Positions 47,801-57,486 of a stretch of DNA of 64,000 nucleotides are shown here, piece after piece. Location of the stretch: contig CP136067.1 in assembly GCA_032622095.1 (NCBI GenBank), positions 80,566,705 to 80,630,704 of the forward strand. Reading direction: 5' to 3'. The notes under the pieces were generated by a model that was not told the origin of the DNA, ran no database searches, and worked only from the letters and a program-made list of their open reading frames with translations. Source of the DNA: Siphonodentalium dalli (Eukaryota > Mollusca > Scaphopoda > Gadilida > Siphonodentaliidae). The position numbers and the translations under genes are program-made. How positions within the stretch are numbered: the stretch's first letter is position 1; each line of letters begins with the position of its first letter.

Positions 47801-50703
47801 AGGGCCTTGGTAACCACTGCCTAATAATGTAATAGTATTTTTGAAACTGGAAAAGAATTCAGCAGAGACATACTGTAAATGACAGCCTTGTCTGACTTTG
47901 CACCCCTGTCACATTATGACATGATAATATGAGCTTCAGCTAAAAGTGATGTAAAACACCATAATTCATAACATGGTACATCAATGAATCTAATTTGTGC
48001 ATTGGAATGGGCTAAAAAACAACTAATTGCTGCTATTTATTGATACCAGGTAAATGACAGACACACTTTTCAAATGTCAGACGCCGAATCTTTGGTGCCT
48101 GTCATTTTGTCAGACACTAAAATTTTTTTTATATCCAGGCTTGTTCAAAATGGGTTGTTTTGTGCAACACAACTGAAAATCATACTAGTAATGGGGGAAG
48201 TTTGAAGAAAAATAAAATCTGACAAACTGTGAGCACATGGGTGACAACAGAATATCAACTATTGAATATTTCAAGCAAATGAGATAATTTTTGAGACGTA
48301 ATTGTGTCCAGATGCCTCATACCTTGAATAGAAATTTTTAAAAACAATTTATTTGTAATGATTTAGGATGAAAATTTCTTGTCACCAATTTTCACTCCTT
48401 CCAATCAACCTCAATTATATAACTTGTACATGTAGTAGATAAATTTTTTTACATTATACCCCTGTACTATTATTGCGCCCCCATACTTTTATTTAATTTC
48501 AAAGCAATTCTCCCCCCTGTACTATTATTCCGCCCCCTACTATTATTTGGATCCCGAGAGTATAAGTACTATTTACTTGTGTGTAACAGTGATTAATTGA
48601 ATTTTTCTAAAACATTGAAAATTCCCAATTTTGGTCTGTAAAGACACCTTTTTCCCAATTCGAACGGACCCGGACCCATTCCCAAAATAGGCAGAAAAAT
48701 CCCTGTATGGGTATTAGAATCTATTCAGTTATTGAGTTGACTTTACCAGCTTGACTTGTCACGAATTATGTTTCGTATATCATTGAAGCCATTTTGTTGC
48801 ATCATTACTCTAGTATTACACGTGCCACAGTGAGAAGTTATCACTGGTCAATTGCGTCACATCGAACAAGACAGTGTTCAATCGGCAGCGACACTTCATG
48901 TCTTTGATGATCAACATAAAAGAAACCGGGCCTACACGTGCATACATTGGGTTCAGTTCAGGTCATGGAGTTCACCGCCCATGCATGACTGATGGCAGTG
49001 GCATCGTTAAAGGAACAATGCAATATGGCTTTAAGAAGTTAATATGTGTTAACTGTTACAGATTACGTGATAATATGGCCGTGCAATGGCACTGCTGTCA
49101 TGATAGCACATGGGTAGTGCTTTTTCCCCGACTAGTCGACTAGCAGATTTCGGGATCGACTAATTTAATAATCGCATCGACTTCGACTAGTCGATTAATC
49201 GTTTCAACACTACTGTGACTTACATTTAGCATAGCATTGGCAATATCATCTAAGCATCTTATTAGCTCAACTTACTTTGTTAGTTTGAGCTATTGCCATG
49301 GGTTGGCGTCCGTTTGTCTGTGTGTCCATCAACAATTTCCTTTGGCGCGGGCTACAGGTCGTACCTTAGTTCTGATCTTTATGAAATTTGTCATGAATGT
49401 TGACATGTAGATGGGAACGAGTCGTTTTGGGGTCATTCGGCCAAAAAACATGGCCGCTGATGGCCATCTTGGATTTCAAAATTAAATCCATTGGCGCGGG
49501 CTACATGTCGTACTGTTCATCTGATCATCATGAAATTTGTCTTGGATGTTGATATTTACATGTAGATGGGAACGAGTGATTTTGGGGTCGTTCGGCCAAA
49601 AAACATGGCCGCCAGCAGCCATCTTGGATTTTACTCTTTGCGTGACTAAATCCTTTGACGCGGGCTACATGTCGTAGCTTTGGTCGGATCTTCATGAAAT
49701 TTGTCATGGATGTTAACAATGACATGTAGATGGTAACGAGTCATTTTGGGGTCATTCGGCCAAAAAACATGGCCGCTGACAGGCCTGGAAATCTCCTGGC
49801 GGGCTGCCCGCCTACAGCCCGCCTAGAATTTTCCAAGGCGTGCTTTTTATAGCCCGCCTCGTCTACGTTAGGACATTTATTATTTAGTTATTTTATTGTG
49901 TTTAATCACTGTGAGAATGCACAAAGTTTTACATTTTCATGTCAAATTATGACATAGACAAATAAATATTGGTTGATCTTGCAGCTGTCCTGAAGGAGCT
50001 TATAGAGAAATGTAAACCAGGAGAAACTGTAGTCACTCTCTGTGAATTTGGAGACAACAAAATTCTGGAAGAAACCAGCAGAGTGTTCAAGAAGGACAAG
50101 GACATCAAAAAAGGTAAAGCATTATGATCCAAACCTCTGATACTGATGAGCATGCCAACATGAATGATGGGTTCCTGTTAATGCTTGCTGCTCTAGCCCA
50201 AATAATTTCTGATGAACAATACCTGCTGCCGAGACTGCAACTCATTTTACTCTGTTGGAGTAATGCGACCTGTCATGATTTGTACTATATTGTGGGTGGG
50301 GAGAGGGGTTGTATCATGAAGAACATAGTCTTTTGATATGTACCATTCATAGATGTTGCATCTTGATATACTCGAGGTTTTTCTACCATGATCGGTAGTG
50401 TATCATAAGTATATTCATTCATGCTGCATTGTTCGATTTTTATCAAGATTTGTATTCTGTTAGTGTTTTTTCATGACTCATTCTAAATCTTGATGGTTTA
50501 CTTTTATCTTCATTCCACAGGTCTAGGTTTTCCAACATGTATCTCGGTGAACAATTGTATATGCCACTATTCCCCATTAAAGAGTGATAACCACAAGAAG
50601 CTAGCTGATGGAGATGTTGTTAAGATGTGAGTATCAACTACCTATATTTTAAAACTAAAATTTATTGCGCATGAGTTATTGGTTAATTGTTTTTGTTTTA
50701 TAC

Positions 50704-50734
<31 letters not shown>

Positions 50735-53700
50735 GCTTGACCTATAGTTTGGTGATGTCTGTTCATGGGCGGATGTCTACTGATTGTCGATAGTTTGTAA
50801 TACTGGCATGAATAAGTCCCTTGGCATGCCCTGCAGCCAATAATTTCAACCGATTGAATCAAAAGTTCATAATTTCATATGGCTATCTGGGTTGACCTCT
50901 ATTATTTAAACTTTCTGCATTCCTTATCGCTCCATTGTAATGTATGACATTATTCCCTCTCCAATTTGAGCTACATTGACTCTTTCATTAATATTTTTAT
51001 ACTGCTTGGGTGCTTCAGTTTAAATATAGTTATATACCAATTATCAATGTTCTTGATTATTTGATGTGTCTATTTCACTCTTCTGAATTTTCAAGCTGTG
51101 AGGTCATGTGTCATGCAATTTTTAGCTCACCTGAGACGAAGTCTCCGGTGGAGCTATAGTCATCACTCCTCGTCCGTCCGTGCGTCCGTCCGTCTGTCCA
51201 TCCGTTCGTCAAACTTTTTTTTAAAACATCTTCTCCTCTGAAACCATCATACCGAATTGGTTCATATTTGGTGTGGATGTTCCCTAGGTGACTCTCATTC
51301 AGATTTGTTCAAATGAGGTCACTGGGTCAAATAGTTGCGAAGCCAGGGCCATAACTCTATTCCTCCATAGTAATTCTTACAACGACTTCTTGTTCAGAAC
51401 CATTGGGGCTAATATTTGGTATGGAGGGTCCTTGGGTCACTGGTGTTCAGATTTGTTCAAATGAGGTCACCCGGTCAATTAGTTAAGAAACCAGGGCCAT
51501 AACTCATAGTAATTCTTACAATGACTTCTTCTAAAAAAATATTTGGCCGATTTAGCTTATATTTGGTACAGAGATACCTTGGGTGACTGGGGTTCAGATT
51601 TGTTCAAATGGGGTCACTGGGTCAAATAGGGGTAGAGCCAGGGACATAACTTTAAAAACACATCACAGCCTCATATTTCTTACCTAGATTTTACTTAGCA
51701 TGTTCTTCATCTGTATGGATTTTGGTATTGTTTATTTAACCCCTTCCACTCTTGTTTTGATATAGAATTCATCCAAGACAGGATTACTCAAACATTTTTC
51801 ATCTGATCAACACCAAATTTGGTATATGAATTTTTGACACTTATTTACAGATCAAGTTAAAATATGGGTTTGATCCGATATATTTTAAGAGTTATGGCCC
51901 TTTATAATTCACACCTCTTTGCTATGCACTATTAATTTTTAAGAGAACACTGAAGCCTGTATTATTGAAAAAGCCAATTTATCATAGTGTGGTCACCCGA
52001 TACTCTTGCTTCAGACTGCTTGCTTCAGACCAGTTTACCATCTGTCATTACACGACATGATATTAGCTAAACAACTATTCTACCAGAGTCGACAAGGAAT
52101 AGTCCATTGTTCATTTCTCCAAGCCTGGACATAGTGTGTCTGACATTTGCAGAATGAAGTCCCCAGATGGTGAATTTAGTGTTGCTACCCCATACAGCAG
52201 GCTAGCATCACCAAATACACCCTCAATTACATTATTCTGCTTAGGCCTCATCTTCTGGGACAATGTTTTTTAAAACATGTTTTAAAATTTGAAAAAAAGT
52301 GACACCATTATATATAACATCTGCAGAGTTATGAAACTTTACTCTTTAATGAAATTATGGAAGCATTCCACCCCCCCCCCCCCCCCCCCCCACCCACCCC
52401 TCCCACATGGCCCAGGCCCAACCCTGCCATCAACCAACATCCCTTCCAAGCCATATCACCTCTCAATTTAATACCTCTTCTCACCACAGAGGCATATATA
52501 TCTGTAAAGGTACAGGTCATTAATTATATAAACTGGCCAGATGACATGTATTATTCTAATCTAAACATATCTGTAGCAATTTAACAACAAACTGGTGCTT
52601 CCATTGTTAGGTGATGACTGACATTCAATGATACTGTGAATGGCTTTGATTTCTTCAAGTCTGGAAATAAGTGTGTCTGACATTTACATAGTGAGGTCCC
52701 CAGATGGTGAATTTAGTGTTGCTACCCCATACAGCATGCTAGCATCACCAAATACACCCGTCAGGGACCTAATTCTGCTTAGTCCTCATCTTCTGGGAAG
52801 TATCCTAAGTATCAAATTGACAGTTTGATTTAGTCACTTTTTCCACCTGTTCAGTTTCAATGTCCCCCTAATTTGCAGAAGATAAAATGCATAATTGAGG
52901 TGCTCAATGGGTGTGTATCACCAACTTCAACTGTAGGACTTCATTGATTTAGTCACTTTTTTCCACCTGTTCAGTTTCAATGTCCCCCTAATTTGCAGAA
53001 GATAAAATGCATAATTGAGGTGCTCAATGGGTGTGTATCGCCAACTTCAACTGTAGGACTTCAATCTGTTCCTTGGTTTTATTGGCCATTGAGGGCTATT
53101 TGAGGCCTAATCAGATTGAGGATGAATTTGGTGATGCTAGCCTGCCTTACAGAATATTGTCATTAAATCCAAATTTTTTGGACCTAATTCTGCAAATGTC
53201 AGACATACTAAATTCAGGTTTGGCCATTTCATATTATTGTTTTAATCACCACGTATCCAGATGAAATCATACGACTAATATTCAAAGAAAAATGGGGGGG
53301 GGGGGTATATATTGGATTAAATTTGTCTTCTATCTGGCATTTGCAGAATGGGGTCCCCAGAGGGTGAATTTAGTTATGCTACCCTGCACAGCAGTCTATC
53401 ATCACCAAATACACTAGCCAGTGTCCTCATTCTGCTTAGGCCTCATCTTCTGGGAAGTATATAGGCACTTAAATTGACATTTTTACTTACTTTAGCCCTT
53501 CTGTTTAGTTTCTATATCCCCTAATTTGTGAATATAAAATGCATAATTGAGGTGCCCAATGGGTGCACATCACCAACTTTAACTGGAGAACTTCAATCTA
53601 ATGCTATGTCTCCCATAGCAGTTGAGGCCTACACAGAATGAGGTTCCCAGAGGGTGAATTTGGTGATGCTAGCCCGCATTGCAGGATTGTGTCATTAAAT

Positions 53701-56700
53701 TCAGCCTTTGGGGACCTCATTCTGCAAATGTCAGACAATTTGTTCAGGCTTGTCTGTTCGAATATTATGTTCTTAACCACCAGTATCCAGTTGAACTCAT
53801 TATACCCGGATTTTGCAAAGAAAACTTGGGGGGGGGGGGGTATATTGGATTGAATTTGTCAGTCTCTATGTCAGACTGTTCTCCCATCCTCCATCCATCT
53901 GTCATTATGTCTATCCGTCCATCAATTGTTTTCTTCTCCAGATACATATTAAAGACCAAATGGGTTTATATATTTAGGTGTGGATGTCCCCCAGGTGACT
54001 CACATTCAGATTTGTTCAAATGAGTTCATCAGGTCAAATAGGTGAGAAGTCCGGGCCATAACTCTTTCCTTCCATAGTAATTCTTAAAACAATTTCTTCT
54101 CAAGAACCATCTGGACTATTTAGATTATGTTTGGTATGGATGGTCCTTCGGTGACTGGGTTTTAGATTTTTTCAGATTTGGGGTCATTTTAGGAAAATCA
54201 GTTCAGTTCAACTCTTAAAATCTAATGTCTGAAATTACCAAATGAATGGATCTCATAGATGGGGATTCACGTTTGTTCAAATAGGGGCGGAGATAAGAGA
54301 TTTAATTATCAACCAGCCACCCTACCTGTGCTCTGGAACCATAAGACCAAATGGGTTCATATTTGGTGTGGATGTTCCCTAGGTGATTCTCATTCAGATT
54401 TGTTCAAATGCGGTCACTGGGTAAAATAGTTGCGAAGCCAGGGCCATAACTCTTTCCCACCATAGTAATTCTTTTAAACATCTTCAGAACAATAAGTCCG
54501 AATGGTTTCATATTTGGTGTGGATGTTCCCTAGGTGACTCACATTCAGATTTGTTCAAATGAGTTCACTTGAAATAGTTGCGAAGCCAGGGCCATAACTC
54601 TTTCCCTCCATAGTATTCTTAAAGTGACTTCTCAAATACCATCAGGCTATATGGGTTCATATTTGGTATGAAGGATCCTTGGGTGACTGGGGTTCAGATT
54701 TGTTCAAATCAGGTCACTGGGTCAAATGTGGGCGGGGCCAGGGACATAACTCCAAATTTTTTGTTTTAGATTTAACTCTTTAGATATCTACTTCTTTTAA
54801 AGTGATTATGAAAAGTTCTGACTGTTGTGGTCTCCAGAGTCCCAGTCTTATCAGTCTTTGCAGTCTGGTGAGCGACCCCACAGTCATTGACTGTCTTGTT
54901 TCCTTAAAAGTTTGGGTTCATATTTCCAATATCGTATTTCAGGTCAAAGCGAGTGGTATGCAGTCGCTCCTTATTTATTAACATGAAACACGGCTGATTC
55001 CGATATTTAACTTTTCATGGTGGGTGATTCCTGAAAAACCTGTGCCAATGTATTCTCTTATATATGCAAGTCGACCATAGGTCGCCTCACATATATAAAT
55101 AAGAGAGTACATTTGCCTAACAATTTTTATATTATTTTTTTTATAGTTAAAGAATGTAAGAAAAAATAATAAAAAATATGATCCAAAAAATTGTTAAAGA
55201 ATGTAAAGAAATAATGATAAAAAAAAATTGTAAAATTCTTAAAGCGGTACTGTACGCCATTTTCATTAAATTTCCGGTGACAACAACGATCTAATATCGA
55301 TAATATATAGGAAAATAAGTAATTTGAGTCGAAGATGTATTCTGTAAACGCTCAGGTTTATAGGCTATCTTAAAATTTAATAATTTAAAAGTTAATAATT
55401 TGATATAAATTGAATTTATGACTGGAGCCATAAAATGGCGTCAATTAAATTACGAATTACCGTAATCAAAAACAGTAATTGAGGGATACTGGATTGTTAA
55501 ACCGATCGCACACACGATCGCTTAAAATATTATGATGATACGGGGAGAACACTCAAGCCACTCACTGACTAGCGACGATACAATAACTTAAATGATTATA
55601 TGGGACTAGTATGCATATAATATAACTTTTATTTGATTCATTTGGTTGAAAAGTTTACAAAAATTACTCGACAACGACAATTTGTATTTTTGCATTCCGG
55701 TAAATTTGTCATCCGTAACATGACTTCGTACTCAACAGACTTTCAAATAATGGAAAAATTGTTACCTTATTCTCCGACTCAGAGACTATAGAAACCAACA
55801 ACAACATTTGGCATACAGTACCCCTTTAAAGAATGTGAGAAAATTTTTTATAATAATTGATAAAGAATGTAAGAAAAAATAATAAAAAATAATAAAATTG
55901 TTAAAGAATATAAGAAAAAAGGTGAAAAATTATAAAAGAAAAATTGATAAAGAATGTAAAATAAAAATTATAAGAAATTGTTAGGCCAAAGCATTCTCTC
56001 ATATATAAGAGAATGCATTGGCACAGGGTCTTTAATGTTGTGTGAGCGCAGCTCCCGTCATGAAAGGGTTAATGACTTGGCCTTGAGTTATTGAGCTCTT
56101 CAATTTCCTGCAGAGTGCATGGTACTTGTCCACCAAAACTATAGCTAATAATAAGTTTGGTGTGTGAAGGTTGGATAAAATTTCAGTGTTATCCGACACT
56201 TATATAACAATTTAATTATTGCACATTTTGACTAATGAGACATCTGATGATTTCACTTTGTAAATTCTAGTGATATGGGAGCCCATATTGATGGCTTCAT
56301 TGCTGTGGCAGCTCACACCTTTGTCATTGGCGCCTCAAAGGTAAGTGCATTTTGGTTTCAAATTGAAAATAAAACATTTGAAAAGTGTACCTTTTTTAAC
56401 TATCGCATGTCTACATCGAAGTTAATATATTGGCCTAAATAAATTTATCTAAAATTAAATTGCAAGTACTGGTATATGGTAACATGTGATGACTTTCTTT
56501 ATGGAATTTCTCATTTATTAATTGCAAGTACTGGTATAAATTGTAGAATTTCTCAATTTTGCTCAAATTAAATTGCAAGTATAGTATAAATGGGAACATG
56601 TGATGACTTTCTCTGTGGAATTCTCATATCAACATATTACATCATGAAATGTTCTCTTGCAGCTTGGGACAATCTCATCTCTAGTTTTGATGGTGATGAA

Positions 56701-57486
56701 AATTTACTACATCTGAAAAGCAATATTCTATTCATAATGTCAACAAAACATGTTAGAATATATGTCTGAATGCTAGGTTTTCAGCCATTTTCAATGTTCT
56801 GCCATGATTCTTTTGATTTTGAAGCGCGATGTTTTATTCAAGCCAATACCCAATATTTGAGTGAGATTTTTTTATTGAAAGCTGGGTTTTCAGTGCTGAT
56901 AATCTTCTCAAACAATTTTTTCAAACATCTTATTATTCAACATAGATAACAATCACTAGACCAGTCAACAGAAGATAGGATGGTAACAATTCATCCTGAA
57001 TTCAATGTATTGCGATGCACTTTCAAACGATACGCATATCGTATCTTTCCATATTTAACATGATGCAGAGAATCAAGTAATTTCTGAAGATGAGCAATAT
57101 TGAGCATGTGTGAAAGAGCAAAGCCTGCAACGTTCTCTCAAGTTAACATGTCTATTATGTGTATTTGACTCCTCTATCGAACTATTAAACTTCATTTTAG
57201 TATTAAAAAAAAATCTTGTCTTCAGAAATAAAGATAATTCAGGGAAACACTAATTTAGTGTGTCTTGATGTGTATAGTATCATTGATCATGTATTGTGAT
57301 GTGTATAGTATTGTAACTTAGTGTATCGTTACAATAATAACAGGAGTATATAATTACTTCAACCGAGACAAACGTGCCTTTCAATTCTTATAGGACAACA
57401 AAGTGAAAGGAAGAAAGGCTGATGTGATAATGGCTGCGCACATGGCCTCTGAAGCAGCACTCAGACTTGTCAAACCTGCTGCAGAG
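41737..57486 (+). CDS. PA2G4: PA2G4 / EBP1 proliferation-associated protein, partial, 5 coding exons
   Basis: PA2G4 (EBP1) is a nucleolar/cytoplasmic protein with a methionine-aminopeptidase-2 fold but no peptidase activity. It binds ErbB3, Rb and rRNA/ribosomes and affects growth and translation. The exons are 41737-41836, 49985-50113, 50521-50626, 56271-56340 and 57394-57486 (498 nt, 166 residues). Diagnostic blocks are [52 protein letters not shown] and [12 protein letters not shown] followed by [11 protein letters not shown]. Intron phases are 1,1,2,0,0. Human PA2G4 has 394 residues, so the C-terminal half (off the right edge) is missing. In the metal site the first Asp (KID) remains, but the second-ligand position is Val in FIAVAAHTF; human has Asn there and active MetAP2 has Asp. 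Confidence 0.96.
43388..44854. mobile_element. Third-level nested hAT-like element
   Basis: The ends TAGAGATGGGCCGATA and TATCGGCCCACCTCTA are inverted with one mismatch. The 8-bp direct repeat GCAAGGAC is perfect at 43380-43387 and 44855-44862. Subterminal CCGATACCGATA/TATCGGTATCGG repeats occur at both ends. It contains a perfect 79-bp tandem duplication. Confidence 0.88.
43942..44099. repeat. Perfect 79-bp tandem duplication
   Basis: The segment beginning CTAAATTGTCCGTGAATGAT and ending GCAGACCATCT occurs twice in direct succession without a mismatch. This implies a very recent duplication or an assembly artefact. Confidence 0.95.
45025..45110. repeat. Inverted repeat
   Basis: GATTAGCAATCGCTGGGTGG is mirrored by CCACTCAGTGATTGCTAATC around a central AGCGAGGGACCCTGGACAG spacer. 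Confidence 0.7.
45503..48562. mobile_element. Third-level nested TIR element (TACTCTCGGGATCC ends)
   Basis: The perfect 20-bp inverted ends TACTCTCGGGATCCAAATAA and TTATTTGGATCCCGAGAGTA begin and end with TA, so a TA duplication is possible. Tandem ATAAGCGTACGAAA units follow the left end and CCCCCTGTACTATTATT units precede the right end. No transposase was recognised; the superfamily was not assigned. Confidence 0.75.
46974..47165 (-). repeat. Possible LINE 3' end with ATCA repeat tail
   Basis: On the minus strand, sequence with a mix of decayed coding and UTR ends in AATAAAATCAATCAATCAAT. Simple-repeat 3' tails of this sort are typical of CR1/L2-like LINEs. Only the tail is suggestive; no RT motif was seen. 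Confidence 0.35.
49213..49260. other. Target-site repeat and short unique intron sequence
   Basis: CTGTGACT at 49213-49220 is the right copy of the hAT target duplication. The bases up to the next repeat are unassigned intron. Confidence 0.4.
49262..49780 (+). repeat. Dispersed repeat family B, left end and three units
   Basis: It starts TAGCTCAACTTACTTTGTTA, TTTGAGCTATTGCC. It carries about three 170-bp units with GGGCTACATGTCGTAC, AAATTTGTCATG, ACATGTAGATGGGAACGAGT and ATGGCCGCCAGCAGCCATCT. It is cut off at 49776 by a GGCGGGCTGCCCGCC hairpin segment just upstream of PA2G4 exon 2. Confidence 0.75.
49776..49870. repeat. Inverted-repeat fragment
   Basis: CAGGCCTGGAAATCTCCTGG, GCGGGCTGCCCGCC and AGCCCGCCT repeats look like one end of a hAT-like element. 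A matching second end was not found. Confidence 0.35.
49985..50113 (+). CDS. PA2G4: PA2G4 exon 2
   Basis: The acceptor is GATCTTGCAG and the donor is GTAAAG. It encodes residues 34-76: [20 protein letters not shown], then [19 protein letters not shown] and IKK. Human has [20 protein letters not shown] and FKKEKEMKK. It enters and leaves in phase 1. Confidence 0.96.
50521..50626 (+). CDS. PA2G4: PA2G4 exon 3
   Basis: The acceptor is CATTCCACAG and the donor is GTGAGT. It encodes residues 77-111 with split codons: [20 protein letters not shown], then [15 protein letters not shown]. This covers the conserved FPTSISVNNCVCHFSPL motif of PA2G4. It leaves in phase 2; the rebuilt codon is Ile of VKID. 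Confidence 0.97.
50708..50735. repeat. (TA)n microsatellite
   Basis: Uninterrupted ATATAT dinucleotide run shortly after PA2G4 exon 3, in intron 3. Confidence 0.9.
50895..50995 (+). repeat. Right end of a family B repeat
   Basis: CTGCATTCCTTATCGCTCCA, TTATTCCCTCTCCAATTTGA and GCTACATTGACTCTTTCATT match the right terminus of the family B array at 62420-62508. No units accompany it. Confidence 0.6.
51123..51665 (+). repeat. Dispersed repeat family C (AGCTCACCTGAG), left part
   Basis: It starts TTAGCTCACCTGAGACGAAG and the partial palindrome TCTCCGGTGGAGCTATAGTC. A CGTCCGTCCGTGCGTCCGTC microsatellite follows, then about three units of 150-160 bp (TTCATATTTGGTGTGGATGT, TTCAGATTTGTTCAAATGAG, AGCCAGGGCCATAACTC). 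It is interrupted and resumes at 53930. Confidence 0.75.
52140..53860. repeat. Array of GGTGAATTTGGTGATGCTAG units
   Basis: Copies of AGATGGTGAATTTAGTGTTG..GCATCACCAAATACACC begin near 52152, 52687 and 53342. Companion half-units (AATTTGGTGATGCTAGCC..GGACCTCATTCTGCAAATGT) lie near 53118 and 53650. The units are hairpin-forming and belong to the family seen at 18540-18875. C- and G-runs lie at 52369, 53293 and 53828. This block splits family C in two. Confidence 0.65.
52825..53062. repeat. 119-bp tandem duplication
   Basis: The segment starting TTGATTTAGTCACTTTTTCC and ending ACTGTAGGACTTCA occurs twice in a row, differing by one inserted T and one A/G change. Confidence 0.9.
53930..54775 (+). 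repeat. Dispersed repeat family C, right part
   Basis: About five further 130-160 bp units (CATATTTGGTGTGGATGTTC, CCCTAGGTGACTC, TTGCGAAGCCAGGGCCATAA) continue the array that begins at 51123. Confidence 0.75.
55007..56072. mobile_element. TTAA-flanked element with hairpin units
   Basis: The left end TTAACTTTTCATGGTGGG and right end CCCGTCATGAAAGGGTTAA are inverted and include TTAA. Inside are palindromes ATTCTCTTATATATGCAAGT..ACATATATAA and A/T-rich AAAGAATGTAAGAAAAAATA repeats. A different TTAA element is nested at 55239-55829. It ends about 200 bp before PA2G4 exon 4. Confidence 0.75.
55239..55829. mobile_element. Nested TTAA-flanked MITE
   Basis: TTAA then AGCGGTACTGTACGCCA at the left; TGGCATACAGTACCCCT then TTAA at the right. 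The 17-bp ends have two mismatches. It is non-coding and of more balanced composition than the A/T-rich host element. Confidence 0.75.
56271..56340 (+). CDS. PA2G4: PA2G4 exon 4, pseudo-active-site region
   Basis: The acceptor is TTCTAG and the donor is GTAAGT. It encodes residues 113-135, [20 protein letters not shown] followed by ASK. This is the counterpart of the MetAP2 segment carrying two metal-ligand aspartates. Only the first is kept; the second is Val, consistent with a non-catalytic protein. Confidence 0.96.
56341..57393. other. PA2G4 intron 4, only short repeats
   Basis: AATTGCAAGTACTGGTATAA recurs at about 56458, 56520 and 56570 with TGATGACTTTCT. No exon or terminal repeat was recognised. 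Confidence 0.45.
57394..57486 (+). CDS. PA2G4: PA2G4 exon 5
   Basis: The acceptor is TTCTTATAG and the donor is GTAAGA; both junctions are phase 0. It encodes [20 protein letters not shown] followed by [11 protein letters not shown] (residues 136-166). Human has [20 protein letters not shown] at the same place. No further PA2G4 exon was recognised between here and 64000. Confidence 0.96.

Larger units (their letters stand above)
42940..48705. mobile_element. Second-level nested TIR element (CAGGGATTTTT ends)
   Basis: The left end CAGGGATTTTTTTAGG, then GGGTCCGGT and CATTCCCAATGGGAAAAAGG, is mirrored by CCTTTTTCCCAATTCG.., GGACCCGGACCCATTCCCAA and AAAAATCCCTG. The flanks share GTATGG. It is probably hAT-like. 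It contains the elements at 43388-44854 and 45503-48562. Confidence 0.6.
42479..49212. mobile_element. Large hAT-family element in PA2G4 intron 1, host of nested insertions
   Basis: The left end TAAGTGTTGAAACGATTA and right end TAATCGTTTCAACACTA are inverted with one extra base. The flanks CTGGGACT and CTGTGACT match at 7 of 8. Subterminal ACTAGTCGACTAGTCGG sits at both ends, as in the copy at 22538-23286. Most of the 6.7 kb is made of later insertions. Little of the original core remains and no transposase was recognised. Confidence 0.75.

Noticed and set aside
48874-49143. 89-codon ORF near the right end of the large hAT-like element, considered as transposase
   Set aside because: No hAT dimerisation or BED zinc-finger motif was seen and no homology recognised.
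52289-52584. Proline/glycine-rich ORFs on both strands
   Set aside because: They are created by the C-run at 52369-52391; no coding support.
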